Notes under the pieces: model-generated
Database searches by the model: none
What the model was told of the DNA's origin: nothing
Seen by the model: only the letters and a program-made list of their open reading frames with translations
NCBI RefSeq assembly: GCF_900155605.1
Contig: NZ_LT707420.1
Coordinates: 1,080,690-1,144,689 of the forward strand
Reading direction: 5' to 3'
Length of the DNA stretch: 64,000 bases
From: Actinomyces marseillensis
GTDB taxonomy: Bacteria > Actinomycetota > Actinomycetes > Actinomycetales > Actinomycetaceae
Program-made: the position numbers and the translations under genes
Shown here: positions 16,982 through 25,590 of the stretch, in pieces
Numbering within the stretch: the first letter of the stretch is position 1
How the letters are laid out: every line of letters begins with the position of its first letter

Positions 16982-17308
16982 TACGAAATTTCTCCGATCG
17001 TGACATTGGGAACTCCCATGGCAGCCATCCTCCAAGCGGTCTTCGTCGACTAGTTCGCACACTACCGTCCTTTGCTCCGGTTTGAAGACATTTTCATCAA
17101 TCGTCATCGAACTGCGATCAAGCCGTAACTGAGGTGCAAGAAGAGCAATTCTGTGTCGCTCGACACAAAAAGCGCTCAAAAAACTCCAAAAAATTAAGAC
17201 ACGCCCCGAAAAGTCGCGGAAAAGCTGACAAAACTGGGATTCATTCCCTAATCTGTTCCCTGAAGCCACCAAAGTGGCATCCATAACCGACAAGAATGAG
17301 GTTTTTCT
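16982..17308 (+). promoter_or_regulatory. Intergenic region with promoter for the HU gene
   Basis: This 327-base gap between the divergent lipoprotein gene and hup holds no convincing gene. A promoter for hup is proposed at CTGACA (17226-17231) and TAATCT (17250-17255) with an 18-base spacer, about 50 bases before the ATG. A palindrome TGTGTCG-CT-CGACACA lies at 17152-17167 and could be an operator for either side. The stretch 17160-17225 is A/T-rich compared with the flanks. Confidence 0.45.
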
Positions 17309-17590
17309 ATGTCCGTCAACCGCACTGAACTTGTTGCCAAGATCGCCGAGCGCGCCAACATCTCGAAGGTCCACGCTGACGCCGCCCTTGCTGCGTTCCA
17401 GGATGTCCTCGTTGAGTCCCTGTCCAAGGGTGAGACCGTCAAGGTGACCGGCCTGCTCTCCGTCGAGCGCGTTGAGCGTGCAGCCCGCACCGGCCGTAAC
17501 CCCCGTACCGGCGAAGAAATCAAGATCCCCGCAGGCTTCGGCGTCAAGCTCTCCGCTGGCTCCACCCTGAAGAAGGCTGTCGCCAAGTGA
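17309..17590 (+). CDS. hup: HU-family DNA-binding protein
   Basis: A 93-aa nucleoid protein that bends and compacts DNA as a dimer. It aligns over its full length with HU: MSVNRTELVAKIAERANISK for the helical base, ALAAFQDVLVESLSKGETVKVTGLLSVERVERAARTGRNPRTGEEIKIPAG with the DNA-binding arm (RNPRTGEEIKIPA signature, about residues 58-72) and FGVKLSAGSTLKKAVAK. It lacks the Lys/Ala-rich tail of mycobacterial HupB, so it is the short type. The codon choice is highly biased, as in strongly expressed genes. Start supported by AATGAGG. The hairpin at 17654-17680 follows. Confidence 0.95.
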   Translation: MSVNRTELVAKIAERANISKVHADAALAAFQDVLVESLSKGETVKVTGLLSVERVERAARTGRNPRTGEEIKIPAGFGVKLSAGSTLKKAVAK

Positions 17591-17653
17591 CCTCAGCTCT
17601 ACGCTGAAATGCGTTGACGCAATCTTTTGCGTCCCAACGCACGCGTGAATAGT

Positions 17654-17680
17654 GTGCCCCGGTCTTCGTGATCGGGGCAC
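17654..17680 (+). terminator. Hairpin terminator after hup
   Basis: GTGCCCCGGTC (17654-17664) pairs with GATCGGGGCAC (17670-17680), one G-T pair, loop TTCGT. A smaller stem GACGCAA/TTGCGTC lies just before it (about 17614-17630). Confidence 0.7.
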
Positions 17681-17857
17681 AACTGTATCTCGCACAGATC
17701 ACACCCGCCTATTTCTCCTCGCTCCAAAGCTGGGTGTAAGCTGAAGGTACACAAACTGTACACACAGGCGTGTTCGTTGCTTGGCCTCGTAACCCCATAC
17801 TGAAGCGGCCACAGCCTCGCCCGCGCCTTGCGATCCCAACATCAATGAGGAGTTTCA

Positions 17858-18631
17858 ATGCGGATTGCCATCCTGCCCACCCCCGAAGATATTGCCGTCG
17901 TCGCAGCCGACCGTATCCAACAGCTCCTCGCGCGCAAGCCCACCGCTGTTCTTGGCCTCGCAACGGGATCGACCCCTCTTCCTCTCTACGACGAACTGAC
18001 AAAGCGCTGCGAAGCAGGCCAAATCTCCTTCGCCCAGACCCAGTCCTTCAACCTCGACGAATATGTCGGCCTGCCCGAAGACCACCCCGAAGGCTACGCA
18101 AACTTCATCCACCGTTTCCTTGTCGACCGCGTAGATTTCCCCAAGGGCGCCGCGCACGGCCCCAACGTGTGGACCGGCGACAACGATCAGGCCGCAGCAG
18201 ACTACGACAAGGCAATCCGCGACGCCGGCGGCATTGACCTCCAGATTCTCGGAATCGGCGCAGACGGACACATCGGCTTCAACGAGCCCGGCGGGTCCTT
18301 TGCCTCGCGCACCCACGTCGACGTGCTCACCGAGCAGACCCGCCGCGACAACGCGCGCTTCTTCGACGGAGACATCACCAAGGTTCCGACCCACTGCATC
18401 ACCCAGGGCCTAGGAACCATCATGGAATCCGGAGAAGCACTCTTGATCGCCACCGGCGCGGGTAAGGCAGAGGCCGTTCGTCAGCTGGTCGAAGGCGCGA
18501 TTTCTGCACGTTGGCCTGCGACGATCCTCCAGATGCACCCCAACGCGGTCGTCCTCCTGGACGAAGACGCAGCAGTCGGCCTGGAACTGGCCGATTTCTA
18601 CCGCGAGGTCTGGGCTAAGCACCAAGCGTAA
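17858..18631 (+). CDS. nagB: Glucosamine-6-phosphate deaminase
   Basis: Converts glucosamine 6-phosphate to fructose 6-phosphate and ammonia, feeding amino sugars into glycolysis. Motifs: the phosphate loop LGLATGSTPLPLYDEL (about residue 35), the catalytic segment SFNLDEYVGLPEDHPEGYANF, LGIGADGHIGFNEPG and SFASRTHVDVLTEQTR, in 257 aa. RBS TGAGGAG precedes ATG 17858. It is monocistronic here, with no nagA or transporter beside it, so regulation must come from elsewhere. An inverted repeat (CGCGGCCG, 18642-18649 with 18670-18677) follows the stop. Confidence 0.94.
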   Translation: MRIAILPTPEDIAVVAADRIQQLLARKPTAVLGLATGSTPLPLYDELTKRCEAGQISFAQTQSFNLDEYVGLPEDHPEGYANFIHRFLVDRVDFPKGAAHGPNVWTGDNDQAAADYDKAIRDAGGIDLQILGIGADGHIGFNEPGGSFASRTHVDVLTEQTRRDNARFFDGDITKVPTHCITQGLGTIMESGEALLIATGAGKAEAVRQLVEGAISARWPATILQMHPNAVVLLDEDAAVGLELADFYREVWAKHQA

Positions 18632-18641
18632 TTCCAGTATT

Positions 18642-18677
18642 CGCGGCCGTTTCTGATCCACATCGGAAGCGGCCGCG
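18642..18677 (+). terminator. Hairpin after nagB
   Basis: CGCGGCCG (18642-18649) pairs exactly with 18670-18677, loop 20 bases, 11 bases after the stop. No U-tract. Moderate support only. Confidence 0.5.
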
Positions 18678-18693
18678 TCATACAATAGGGCAC

Positions 18694-19029
18694 ATGTCTT
18701 TTCTCGATGAACCCCAGGGATCTTCCGCGCCGCAGGGCCCGCAAACCCAGTCTTCGACAGGTCTGCTTGAGCGCACCGAGGTTGAACAAGAGAAAAGCCC
18801 CGGCGACGGCGATCGTTTCGCTCACTTCGTGCGCCGCGACAAGGCTGATTCCTCAATGATCACGGGGCAACCCGTTGTTGCCCTCTGCGGCAAGGTCTGG
18901 ATTCCCACTCGGGATGCCTCTAAGTACCCCGTGTGCCCCACATGCAAGGAACTTCGTGATTCGATGGGCAAGAACGGGCGCAATTGGCCCTTCTCTGATG
19001 GGGGAGATCAGGGGGGCAGCGCGCAGTGA
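18694..19029 (+). CDS. DUF3039-family protein
   Basis: A 111-aa protein of the actinobacterial DUF3039 family, function unknown. The conserved part is DRFAHFVRRDKADSSMITGQPVVALCGKVWIPTRDASKYPVCPTCKELRD (about residues 45-95), which contains Cys68 and a CPTC pair with a preceding basic stretch, suggestive of a zinc-binding or small nucleic-acid-associated fold. The N-terminal 40 residues are Gln/Ser/Pro-rich and probably disordered. The stop overlaps the next gene, a helicase, by 4 bases (GTGA). The pairing of this family with a helicase gene suggests a joint role in DNA metabolism (inference). Confidence 0.82.
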   Translation: MSFLDEPQGSSAPQGPQTQSSTGLLERTEVEQEKSPGDGDRFAHFVRRDKADSSMITGQPVVALCGKVWIPTRDASKYPVCPTCKELRDSMGKNGRNWPFSDGGDQGGSAQ

Positions 19030-20825
19030 CTCCCGCCGCGCAAGGCCCTTTGCACGCTTCTTCTTCCGCAGTCACTTCTCTTCCTCCCGCTTTTCCCCGC
19101 CGAGCCCCCTGGGGGACCGCGGGTAGCCTTCGAGCGTGGCAAGCTGCAGCCTTGGAACAGTACATGGCTGCCTCTCCCAAGGATTTCCTTGCCGTTGCAA
19201 CCCCGGGTGCCGGCAAAACGACCTTTGCTCTGCGCATCGCGGTCGAGCTGATGGGCGCCGGAGTAGTTGACAAAGTGACGATCGTTTGCCCGACCGAACA
19301 CCTCAAGAGCCAGTGGGCCGAGGCAGCGGGTCGCGTAGGAATCCACATCGACCCCGCATTTTCGAACTCGCAGGGAATGGCAGGATCGCACTTTGACGGA
19401 GTGGCGGTCACCTACGCGCAGGTTGCGTCTAATCCCATGGTTCATGCCGCGCGCACGCGCCTGCACCGCACCCTGGTGATCCTCGACGAGATTCACCACG
19501 CGGGAGATTCCCTGTCGTGGGGCGATGGCATTCGCGATGCTTTTGACGAGGCCACGCGCCGCCTTGCCCTCACCGGCACTCCTTTCCGTTCCGACACCTC
19601 CGCCATCCCATTCGTTCGCTACGAAGAAGACGAAGAGGGGATCAAGCGCTCTCAAGCCGACTTCACCTACGGGTACGGCGATGCTCTGCGCGACTTCGTT
19701 GTGCGTCCGGTGCTCTTCATGTCCTACTCGGGACAGATGTCGTGGCGAACGAACGCGGGAGATATCTACACCGCGCGCCTTGGAGAACCTCTCACGAAGG
19801 ACCTCATGAAACAGGCGTGGCGAACCGCTTTGGATCCCAAGGGAGAATGGATGAGCGCCGTTCTCCAAGCGGCTGATCAGCGCCTGGAAGAAGTGCGTCG
19901 CCAAGTCCCTGACGCCGGTGGTCTGGTGATTGCCGCAGATCAAGATAAAGCTCGCGCGTACGCTCGCCAGCTGCGTGCGATCACTGGGCATCGGCCAACC
20001 GTTGTCCTCTCGGACGACGCCGATGCCTCCGAGCGCATCGATGAGTTCCGCGAATCGACCGATAAGTGGATGGTCGCGGTGCGTATGGTCTCCGAAGGCG
20101 TGGACGTTCCCCGACTGAGCGTGGGGGTGTACGCAACCAACGCCTCGACTTCCCTTTTCTTTGCGCAGGCGGTTGGGCGTTTTGTGCGCGCCAGGCGCCG
20201 AGGCGAAACTGCGACGGTTTTCATTCCCTCCGTTCTTCCCCTGCTGAATTTGGCCGGGGAGATGGAAGTTCAGCGCGATCATGCGCTGAACCGGCCTCCC
20301 TCGAAAGAGGGGGACATGTGGAACCCCGAAGACGCCATGGTTGCTCAGGCGAACAAGACCGAGAGCGCCTCGAGTGATCTTCTCAACCAATTCGAGGCCT
20401 TGGGCGCGGATGCACAATTTGATTCTGTCCTGTTTGACGGGGCGGCTTGGGGGACCGAGGCCGATGTGGGCTCTGTTGAAGAGCAAGAATACTTGGGGAT
20501 CCCGGGTCTCTTGGAACCCGAACAGGTAACGACTTTGCTTCGAGCGCGCCAAGAAGAACAGCTTGCCACCCAGCGCCGTGAGGCCAGTGCGAGGCGTGCA
20601 CGCGAGGACAACGCGAATATCCCCGCTCACCGCGTGCGCGCGGCAAAACGCAAGGAGCTCTCTCGCCTGGTTTCTTCATGGTCGAGGCGTTCAGGGCAAG
20701 CTCACGCGACGATTCACGCGGAACTGCGCAGGCGAGCCGGCGGCCCCGAGGTCGCTCAGGCCACAACCGAACAGATCGAAGCCCGTATCGCGCTCTTACG
20801 CGAGTGGTTTGTCGGGCGCGGGTAG
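19026..20825 (+). CDS. DEAD/DEAH-box helicase (superfamily 2)
   Basis: A 599-aa SF2 helicase or translocase. Motif I VATPGAGKTTFALRIA (about residue 60), motif Ia region IVCPTEHLKSQWAEAA, motif II VILDEIHHAGDS (DEIH), motif III LALTGTPFRSD, motif V MVSEGVDVPRLSVGVYATNAST and motif VI FFAQAVGRFVRARR are all present. The C-terminal 150 residues are charged, Arg-rich and helical. The family appears in actinobacteria next to DUF3039 and is often listed as a DNA-repair helicase; its true substrate is not known. GTG start overlaps the upstream gene stop, implying coupling. The hairpin at 20869-20904 lies between this and the converging pncB. Confidence 0.88.
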   Translation: MTPAAQGPLHASSSAVTSLPPAFPRRAPWGTAGSLRAWQAAALEQYMAASPKDFLAVATPGAGKTTFALRIAVELMGAGVVDKVTIVCPTEHLKSQWAEAAGRVGIHIDPAFSNSQGMAGSHFDGVAVTYAQVASNPMVHAARTRLHRTLVILDEIHHAGDSLSWGDGIRDAFDEATRRLALTGTPFRSDTSAIPFVRYEEDEEGIKRSQADFTYGYGDALRDFVVRPVLFMSYSGQMSWRTNAGDIYTARLGEPLTKDLMKQAWRTALDPKGEWMSAVLQAADQRLEEVRRQVPDAGGLVIAADQDKARAYARQLRAITGHRPTVVLSDDADASERIDEFRESTDKWMVAVRMVSEGVDVPRLSVGVYATNASTSLFFAQAVGRFVRARRRGETATVFIPSVLPLLNLAGEMEVQRDHALNRPPSKEGDMWNPEDAMVAQANKTESASSDLLNQFEALGADAQFDSVLFDGAAWGTEADVGSVEEQEYLGIPGLLEPEQVTTLLRARQEEQLATQRREASARRAREDNANIPAHRVRAAKRKELSRLVSSWSRRSGQAHATIHAELRRRAGGPEVAQATTEQIEARIALLREWFVGRG

Positions 20826-20868
20826 GCGGTTTATCCGAGGCTAGCTGACTTGGAAACGATAGACAGGT

Positions 20869-20904
20869 GTGGGGCTGCGGTGAAAGGAATCACCGCAGCC
20901 CCAC
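20869..20904. terminator. 15-bp hairpin between converging helicase and pncB
   Basis: Perfect 15-bp stem (20869-20883 with 20890-20904), loop AAGGAA. It is placed to end transcription from both sides. Confidence 0.8.
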
Positions 20905-20926
20905 GGCCGCAAACAGCGTTGAGTCC

Positions 20927-22258
20927 TTAGACGTAACGCGTTGGAATAGCAGGTTCGCCTTCGGAGAGGCGCCATGCTTGGTAAGGCAATTCATTACGCG
21001 AGCGCAAGTGACGAGCCTGTGCCTGAGCCAGAGCCTCAGAGCTCCATCCCTCGGCCAAGATCTCACCGTCAACAATGAGTGGAACCTGCAGGGGACGCGC
21101 GCCGTTTTCCTCAAAGAAAGCTGCAGCTTCTTCAGCGCTTCCCGTCACCAAGACTTCCTCGCTGGCATAGCCGTCTTCATCGTAAAGACGACCGGCATAC
21201 TTCTTACCGGCAACGGTGTTCTTCGAAGCAGACTTCTTCGCAACACCCACCATATTTCCGTCACTGTCCTCGCGGGATACGAGTTTGTATACCAAGGCGG
21301 CGGTGGGGACGCCGGAACCGGTAATCAGACGTGTGCCAACACCGTAAGAATCGACGGGCGCAGCCCCCAGAGCAGCAATAGCGTACTCATCCAAATCGGA
21401 AGTCACAGTGATCTTCGTGGAGGTCGCACCGAGCGCATCCAGTTGTCCGCGAACCGTAAAGGCCTGAGCGACGAGGTCGCCACTGTCCAAGCGCACGGCG
21501 CCAAGCTCTCCACCTGCTGCGCGCGCGGCCTCGACAGCGGTCTTCACACCCTCGGTGACGTTGTAGGTATCAACCAAGAGAGTCGTCGAGGGACCAAGAG
21601 AAGCGATCTGAGCGTCGAACGCTTGGCGTTCGCTGTCGTGAAGCAGGGTGAATGCGTGGGCGGCAGTACCGATCACCGGGATGCCGTAGCGCTTGCCGGC
21701 CTCGAGATCTGAAGTGCCTGCAAAGCCGCCGATAACTGAGGCGCGTGCTGCAGAGACAGCTGCGCGCTCGTGGCCTCGGCGTGCACCCATGTCCAGGCAG
21801 GGGCGTCCGTGCGCGGCAATTGTCATTCGTGAAGCAGCAGAAGCAACTGCGCAGTCGTAGTTGTAGATCGACAGGAGGAGTGTCTCGAGGAGGGTACATT
21901 CGGCGAAAGTGCCCTCAACGGTGAGTAAGGGGGAGCCTGGGAAATAGCATTCGCCTTCCGCGTAGCCCGAAATCGTGCCCTTAAAGCGGAAATCGGAAAG
22001 GTATTCCAGCGCGGCGTCTGAGACGATTTTCTTCTCAGCCAACCACTGGATTTGTTCGGGGGAGAACTCGAAGCGCGCCATGGCCTCGAGAACGCGACCG
22101 GTCCCCGCGACGACGCCGTAGCGGCGAGTGGCGGGAAGACGACGCCCGAATAATTCAAAGACGCAATGTCGGTTCGTAGTTCCCGACTTCATTGCGGCAT
22201 CGAGCATGGTGAATTCGTACATATCCGTCAGAAGCGACGTTTCAAATGATGCGGGCAT
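20927..22258 (-). CDS. pncB: Nicotinate phosphoribosyltransferase
   Basis: Makes nicotinate mononucleotide from nicotinate and PRPP with ATP, the salvage entry to NAD. The 443-aa protein shows the NAPRTase pattern: LLTDMYEFTMLDAAMKSG at the N-terminus, FELFGRRLPATRRYGVVAGTGRVLEAM, LDMGARRGHERAAVSAARASVIGGFAGTSDLEAGKRYGIPVIGTAAHAF (phosphoribosyl site), TTLLVDTYNVTEGVKTA and GAVRLDSGDLVAQA, then SYGVGTRLITGSGVPTAALVYKLV. It stands alone and is divergent from clpS, with only 87 bases between the starts. Only a weak GAGAT motif precedes the ATG. Confidence 0.93.
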   Translation of the reverse strand: MPASFETSLLTDMYEFTMLDAAMKSGTTNRHCVFELFGRRLPATRRYGVVAGTGRVLEAMARFEFSPEQIQWLAEKKIVSDAALEYLSDFRFKGTISGYAEGECYFPGSPLLTVEGTFAECTLLETLLLSIYNYDCAVASAASRMTIAAHGRPCLDMGARRGHERAAVSAARASVIGGFAGTSDLEAGKRYGIPVIGTAAHAFTLLHDSERQAFDAQIASLGPSTTLLVDTYNVTEGVKTAVEAARAAGGELGAVRLDSGDLVAQAFTVRGQLDALGATSTKITVTSDLDEYAIAALGAAPVDSYGVGTRLITGSGVPTAALVYKLVSREDSDGNMVGVAKKSASKNTVAGKKYAGRLYDEDGYASEEVLVTGSAEEAAAFFEENGARPLQVPLIVDGEILAEGWSSEALAQAQARHLRSRNELPYQAWRLSEGEPAIPTRYV

Positions 22259-22345
22259 ATCTCAAATCTAATCGCATCTGTGGAAATATGTGCAAGAAAT
22301 GCCAAAAATGCAGACAGGAGGGCATTTCCTGCGTAGGCTTAAGGT

Positions 22346-22636
22346 ATGTCGGGCGTTCCTGTGACGGCGAAAAATCCCAATGTCGGGACCGTAAAAGCGT
22401 CGGTGCCGAGGTGGAACCTCATTGTCTGGGATGACCCGATTAACTCATTGGGCTACATCGCCGAAGTCCTTCACCGGCACTTCGGTTACCCGCGTCCTAC
22501 GTGCGAAGCACTGACTTTGCAGGTGCACAGTGATGGAAAGGCCATCATCGCCACTGGGCTACGTGAACGCGTCGAAGCAGACCTACAAACACTTCACGAC
22601 TACGGAGTGCAATCAACATTGGAGCGTGCCACGTGA
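22346..22636 (+). CDS. clpS: ATP-dependent Clp protease adaptor ClpS
   Basis: A 96-aa adaptor that delivers N-degron substrates to ClpA/ClpC. The core WNLIVWDDPINSLGYIAEVLHRHFGY contains the conserved DDP/N segment that binds the N-terminal residue, followed by CEALTLQVHSDGKAIIATGLRERVEADLQTLHDYG with the conserved V-H-x-x-G-x-A pattern. It is the first gene of clpS-DUF2017-murI-MBL hydrolase, an order common in actinobacteria. The stop overlaps the next start by 4 bases. Confidence 0.93.
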   Translation: MSGVPVTAKNPNVGTVKASVPRWNLIVWDDPINSLGYIAEVLHRHFGYPRPTCEALTLQVHSDGKAIIATGLRERVEADLQTLHDYGVQSTLERAT

Positions 22637-23208
22637 TCGGCCCCTTTACCGTCTCACGACGGGGAATCAGCGCACCGATTGGAAGGGACTACAACCTTCT
22701 GATCCAGCAGTTGATTCACGAAATACTCGTGGTCTTAGACGACCCGGGGGATTTCCCCATGTTCTTATCCGCTGCGACAGGACTCGAAAGTGAACGCGCA
22801 GCGGCAATCGATCCTGCCCTCGACTTCCTTCTTCCCCCCATGAGCGCAGATCCTCAGGAGGCTGCGCGGCTGCGCGCGCTGACCGAAGATACCCTGCGTT
22901 CACAAAAATCTGCGCGTCTGCGCACCGTGTGTAACCAACTCAACGAAGTGCTGGTCGACGGGACGAACTACCTCGTTCTCGATGAAGAATCGACGTGGAA
23001 TTGGCTGGGTGCTCTGACCGACATGCGCCTTGCTTTGGCCGGGGAACTTGGGATTCACGACGATTCGGACCTGATCCGGATTGAGACAATTGCTCAGGAA
23101 AAACCTGAGGGAACACGCGAGCAAAGTGCAGCAGCCATCTACCTTCTGATGACATGGTGGCAAGAGTCACTGCTCAAATCAGTGCATCTCCAGGGTGAAG
23201 CGAGTTAG
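22633..23208 (+). CDS. DUF2017-family protein
   Basis: A 191-aa protein of the actinobacterial DUF2017 family, always seen near clpS and of unknown function. It has an amphipathic helical make-up: LLIQQLIHEILVVLDD (about 17-32), an acidic middle, RLRTVCNQLNEVLVDG, and ESTWNWLGALTDMRLALAGELGI (about residues 120-142) with conserved W/R/L positions. GTG start overlaps the clpS stop. The link to clpS suggests a part in regulated proteolysis (inference). Confidence 0.85.
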   Translation: MIGPFTVSRRGISAPIGRDYNLLIQQLIHEILVVLDDPGDFPMFLSAATGLESERAAAIDPALDFLLPPMSADPQEAARLRALTEDTLRSQKSARLRTVCNQLNEVLVDGTNYLVLDEESTWNWLGALTDMRLALAGELGIHDDSDLIRIETIAQEKPEGTREQSAAAIYLLMTWWQESLLKSVHLQGEAS

Positions 23209-23217
23209 TTTCATTGT

Positions 23218-24060
23218 ATGGATAACGCGCCGATTGGTATTTTCGACTCTGGCCTGGGTGGGCTGACGGTTGCGCGTGCCATCATCGATCAACTTCCAGA
23301 TGAAGACATCGTCTACCTGGGGGACACGGCTCACGCTCCCTATGGCCCGCGTCCGATCGCTGAAGTTCGCCAATTGACACTGTGGGGCCTTGATCGCCTC
23401 GTCGAGGCAGGGGCGAAGGCGCTGGTTATTGCCTGCAATACTGCGACTGCTGCTGCGCTGTCGGACGCTCGCGAACGCTACTGGGTTGGCCAGCGCATTC
23501 CCGTCATCGAGGTCGTGACCCCCGCTGCGCGCGCTGCTGTTGTCGCGACGCACAATCGTAAAATCGGCGTGATTGGAACTCAAGCAACTATCCAGTCAGA
23601 AGCCTATGTCAATGCTCTTGCCGCAGTTCCGGGTCTTCGAGTCTTCCAACAGGCCTGCCCACTTTTCGTCCAGTACGTCGAGGCCGGGCAAACGGCTGGC
23701 CCCGAATTGGAAGGAATCGCCCGCGAGTACCTTACGCCCCTGAAAGAAGAAGGGGTCGATACCTTGATTCTGGGGTGCACGCACTACCCGCTTCTCACCG
23801 GAGTGATCGGCCGAGTCATGGGGGATACCGTCCGTTTGGTGACCTCTTCTGCAACGACGGCGAATGTCACCTACAACGAGTTGGTTGACCGTGATCTGCT
23901 CCACGCACCGCGCCGCGGCGCAAGTGATGAACCCCAGCATCAGTTCCTCACCACCGATGCATCCTCACGCTTCCCGATCCTTGCCCGTCGTTTCTTAGGG
24001 CCCGAGGTCCAAAGCGTCAGTGAAGTTCCCGCCCTCCCACTAGAAGGAGGCGCCCAATGA
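23218..24060 (+). CDS. murI: Glutamate racemase
   Basis: Provides D-glutamate for peptidoglycan. Both catalytic cysteines are visible: the N-terminal APIGIFDSGLGGLTVARAI (catalytic Asp) followed by VIACNTATAAAL (Cys74 area), and the C-terminal LILGCTHYPLLTGVI. YLGDTAHAPYGPRPI and GVIGTQATIQSEAY are also family blocks. 280 aa. The gene starts 9 bases after the DUF2017 stop, and the stop overlaps the MBL hydrolase start (ATGA). Expected cytoplasmic and essential. Confidence 0.95.
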   Translation: MDNAPIGIFDSGLGGLTVARAIIDQLPDEDIVYLGDTAHAPYGPRPIAEVRQLTLWGLDRLVEAGAKALVIACNTATAAALSDARERYWVGQRIPVIEVVTPAARAAVVATHNRKIGVIGTQATIQSEAYVNALAAVPGLRVFQQACPLFVQYVEAGQTAGPELEGIAREYLTPLKEEGVDTLILGCTHYPLLTGVIGRVMGDTVRLVTSSATTANVTYNELVDRDLLHAPRRGASDEPQHQFLTTDASSRFPILARRFLGPEVQSVSEVPALPLEGGAQ

Positions 24061-24866
24061 GGCTTCGCATCATTGGCTGCACGGGGTCAATGTCGGGTCC
24101 GGATTCGCCGGCATCGTGCTATCTGCTTCAAGCCCTCGGCCCCGATGAAAGAACTGGGAGGCAGCGAACCTGGAACATTGTCTTGGACATGGGGCCAGGA
24201 TCTTTCGGTGAATTGTGGCGCTACATCGAGCCAACCAATATCGATGCAGTGATCTTCTCGCACTGCCACGCAGACCACATGGGAGATGTCATTTCCCTGC
24301 ACGTCTACCGCCGCTGGGGACCTGGCGCGTATTGTGACCCCATGGTTCTTGCGGGGCCGGCATGTTTGCCCGGCCGTGTTCGCCAGATCGATGGAGTTGG
24401 CGAAGAAGAAAACTACTCGACAGAGTTTATTTTCAAGGAACTACGCGACACTCAGACATGGACTCTGGGGCCCTTTACCCTAAGTGCAGCGCGGGCATGG
24501 CACTCTGTGCCGGCTTTCGGGATTCGCATTAGCGGCCCTTCTGGTTTTTCAGAAGGCGATGCCTCTGGATCGCGCAGTACTTTCTTCTATACCGGTGACA
24601 CTGACCTATGCGACAGCATCGTTGAGGGTGCTCGCGGGGTTGATCTTCTCCTCAGCGAGGCCGGATTTACTGAAGAAGATACCGTCGAGGGCATTCACAT
24701 GGATGGCACCCGCGCAGGTACCCTTGCCGCGCGTGCCGAAGTTGGCAGAGTCATCCTCACGCATATCCAACCGTGGAATAATCCCGAGGCCACGCGCTTC
24801 CAAGCGGAACAAGCATTTGGCGGGCGCGTGGAACTTGCGACGACCGGCATGTCTGTCGACTTCTAG
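24057..24866 (+). CDS. Metallo-beta-lactamase-fold hydrolase
   Basis: A 269-aa MBL-fold protein with the metal motif FSHCHADHMGDVISLHVYRR (HxHxDH, about residues 64-70), a histidine at AWHSVPAFGIRI, an aspartate in FFYTGDTDLCDSIVEG and a final histidine at ILTHIQPWNNPE. These are the ligands of a di-zinc hydrolase of the RNase Z/cyclic-phosphodiesterase-like group. Homologues follow murI and precede rph in actinobacteria; in mycobacteria one is Rv1339-like, a cyclic nucleotide phosphodiesterase, and that identity is possible here. Translation is coupled to murI. Confidence 0.85.
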   Translation: MRLRIIGCTGSMSGPDSPASCYLLQALGPDERTGRQRTWNIVLDMGPGSFGELWRYIEPTNIDAVIFSHCHADHMGDVISLHVYRRWGPGAYCDPMVLAGPACLPGRVRQIDGVGEEENYSTEFIFKELRDTQTWTLGPFTLSAARAWHSVPAFGIRISGPSGFSEGDASGSRSTFFYTGDTDLCDSIVEGARGVDLLLSEAGFTEEDTVEGIHMDGTRAGTLAARAEVGRVILTHIQPWNNPEATRFQAEQAFGGRVELATTGMSVDF

Positions 24867-24954
24867 TACTCGCAGACACCGCTTTGGTGCAGAGAAAACC
24901 CCGCGAAGCCGGACAATTCCACACCATCTGGCCACGCGTCCTCCTGCGCCTTGC

Positions 24955-25590
24955 TTAGTTGCCTGCTAGGACCTCAATAATCCTCGGCGCAAGCGCGCGG
25001 AAAGCGATCCCGCGGTGACTAATCGCGTTCTTTTCTTCCGCGCTGAGCTGTGCGGCAGTGCGATCCATACCCGAGGGAACAAAAATTGGATCGTAGCCAA
25101 ATCCTTGCTCGCCTTGCGGAGCGGTCGTCAGGTGTCCTTCGACGCGTCCGAGCTCAACGAACTCGCGGCCATCGGGCAGAACAAGCGCTGCAGCAGAAAC
25201 GAATGCCGCGCCTCGTAAATGGAGCGGGACGTCGCTGAGCTGAGCAAGAAGCAACTCAAGGTTCGCGCGGTCGTTCCCGTGAGCTCCGCTCCATCGGGCA
25301 GAGAAGATCCCGGGTGCGCCGCCCATGATGTCCACGCACAGGCCGGAATCATCGGCGAGCGCAGCGATTCCGGTTGCTGCGCACAAAGACCGGGCCTTGA
25401 TCAGGGAATTCTCTTCGAAGGAAGCGCCATCTTCAACGGGCTCGGTAACATCGAAATCGCTCATCCGGCCAATGCGGCCAGCACCCTCGGGGAGGAGGGG
25501 AGCGATGATCGCCTCGAGCTCTGCAACCTTGTGGGCATTTCCGGTCGCAAAAACCAGGCGAGGTGCATCTGCGCTGCGTACGGAGCTCAC
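24955..25590 (-). CDS. rdgB: XTP/dITP diphosphatase (RdgB/HAM1)
   Basis: Hydrolyses non-canonical purine nucleotides (ITP, XTP) to monophosphates, cleaning the nucleotide pool. Motifs: [19 protein letters not shown] at the N-terminus, [43 protein letters not shown] in the centre, [24 protein letters not shown] and [19 protein letters not shown] near the end. 211 aa. It overlaps the rph stop by 4 bases, so the order rph-rdgB is an operon, as in many bacteria. It converges on the MBL hydrolase gene with an 88-base gap that has no strong hairpin. Confidence 0.94.
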   Translation of the reverse strand: MSSVRSADAPRLVFATGNAHKVAELEAIIAPLLPEGAGRIGRMSDFDVTEPVEDGASFEENSLIKARSLCAATGIAALADDSGLCVDIMGGAPGIFSARWSGAHGNDRANLELLLAQLSDVPLHLRGAAFVSAAALVLPDGREFVELGRVEGHLTTAPQGEQGFGYDPIFVPSGMDRTAAQLSAEEKNAISHRGIAFRALAPRIIEVLAGN

